From positions 491,050 to 555,049 of the forward strand of contig NZ_JALPRR010000004.1 of the NCBI RefSeq assembly GCF_023630205.1: a DNA stretch of 64,000 nt, written 5' to 3'. Positions 63,668 to 64,000 of the stretch are shown here, piece after piece. The notes under the pieces were generated by a model. The model saw only the letters and a program-made list of their open reading frames with translations. It was not told where the DNA came from and ran no database searches. How positions within the stretch are numbered: position 1 is the stretch's first letter; each line of letters starts with the position of its first letter. The position numbers and the translations under genes are program-made. The DNA comes from Pontibacter ruber. Lineage in GTDB: Bacteria; Bacteroidota; Bacteroidia; Cytophagales; Hymenobacteraceae.

Positions 63668-64000
63668 GTTTTTAGAAAAGTCAAGTATGATCAAGTATGA
63701 AGAAGAGCAGATGCAATGAACTTCTGGCTGAGGTATAAAGTCTATCAATAGCTCCGAAAGGGAAGTATGGAGAAGAGATGAAGAGTAAAAAAATCTAAAG
63801 TATTCCGGAACTTCCGGTACCAGGTGCGTTGTTAATCCTAAGCGCCGGAGAGAAAAGAGAGAGATGAATAAGTATAAAAAAGCTTAGCGGCAGGTAAACC
63901 CTGAACTATTTTTCCAATGTTTTCCCGTAGCCCTTCAGGCAGTTAGCAGAAACCCGCCTAGGCTGAGCAGCAAAGTTAAGGGCAAGGGCTTGCAAAGCCA
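63668..64000. other. Non-coding end of the window
   Basis: No gene is seen on either strand. A tandem TCAAGTATGA pair lies at 63681-63700, followed by purine-rich sequence. Confidence 0.5.

Overview
The window looks like a chromosomal segment from a Bacteroidota bacterium. The evidence is a SusC/SusD pair with a glycan-degradation locus, many TAnnTTTG promoter boxes of the Bacteroidota type, few strong Shine-Dalgarno sites, a FtsK-LolA pair, and DUF2851, DUF4197 and DUF6090 proteins. Gene content and style suggest the Hymenobacteraceae (Pontibacter or a close relative); this is inference, as no search could be run.

Layout. 1-6.7 kb: the end of a DUF898 gene, an M48 membrane protease, pyrD, ftsK and a LolA-like carrier. 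7-8.5 kb: a small lipoprotein and pyrF. 9-11.2 kb: an AT-rich accessory patch with a DUF6090 protein, a small membrane protein and a GNAT acetyltransferase. The last two are each followed by an attC-like inverted-repeat site, which resembles an integron cassette array without an integrase. 11.2-16.4 kb: a GT39-type glycosyltransferase, a methyltransferase, a FUSC membrane protein and an ABC-F ATPase. 16.8-25 kb: DUF2851 plus a membrane protein, a NeuD-like acyltransferase, trhO, a nucleoside phosphorylase, a LuxC-like acyl-CoA reductase divergent from a ferredoxin, and a pentapeptide-repeat protein. 25.4-35.2 kb: valS, two hypothetical proteins, an E2 acyltransferase, cinA, DUF4197 and an erythromycin-esterase homologue.

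35.3-49.8 kb is a polysaccharide utilisation locus. A membrane-bound propeller/LuxR regulator faces an operon susC-susD-PKD lipoprotein-GH16-GH30-GH3. The enzyme set fits a beta-1,3-glucan with beta-1,6 branches (laminarin-like). GH16 would cut the backbone, GH30 would act on beta-1,6 linkages, GH3 would release glucose, and SusCD would import oligosaccharides.

50.4-63.6 kb is housekeeping: hldD, a metal-chelate/cobalamin uptake pair (btuF-like and btuC-like), a QueD-like enzyme, lpxB, clpX, clpP, tig, tRNA-Leu(UAG), a RelA/SpoT protein, a Fur-family regulator, a STAS protein and purA.

The most striking signal is not a gene. The 7-mer AAGTATA (with its complement TATACTT) occurs about 130 times by hand count, against about 8-10 expected by chance. 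It is found on both strands, inside genes and between them, and sometimes in inverted pairs. Long intergenic gaps also carry families of short palindromic repeats whose arms change in a compensatory way between copies.
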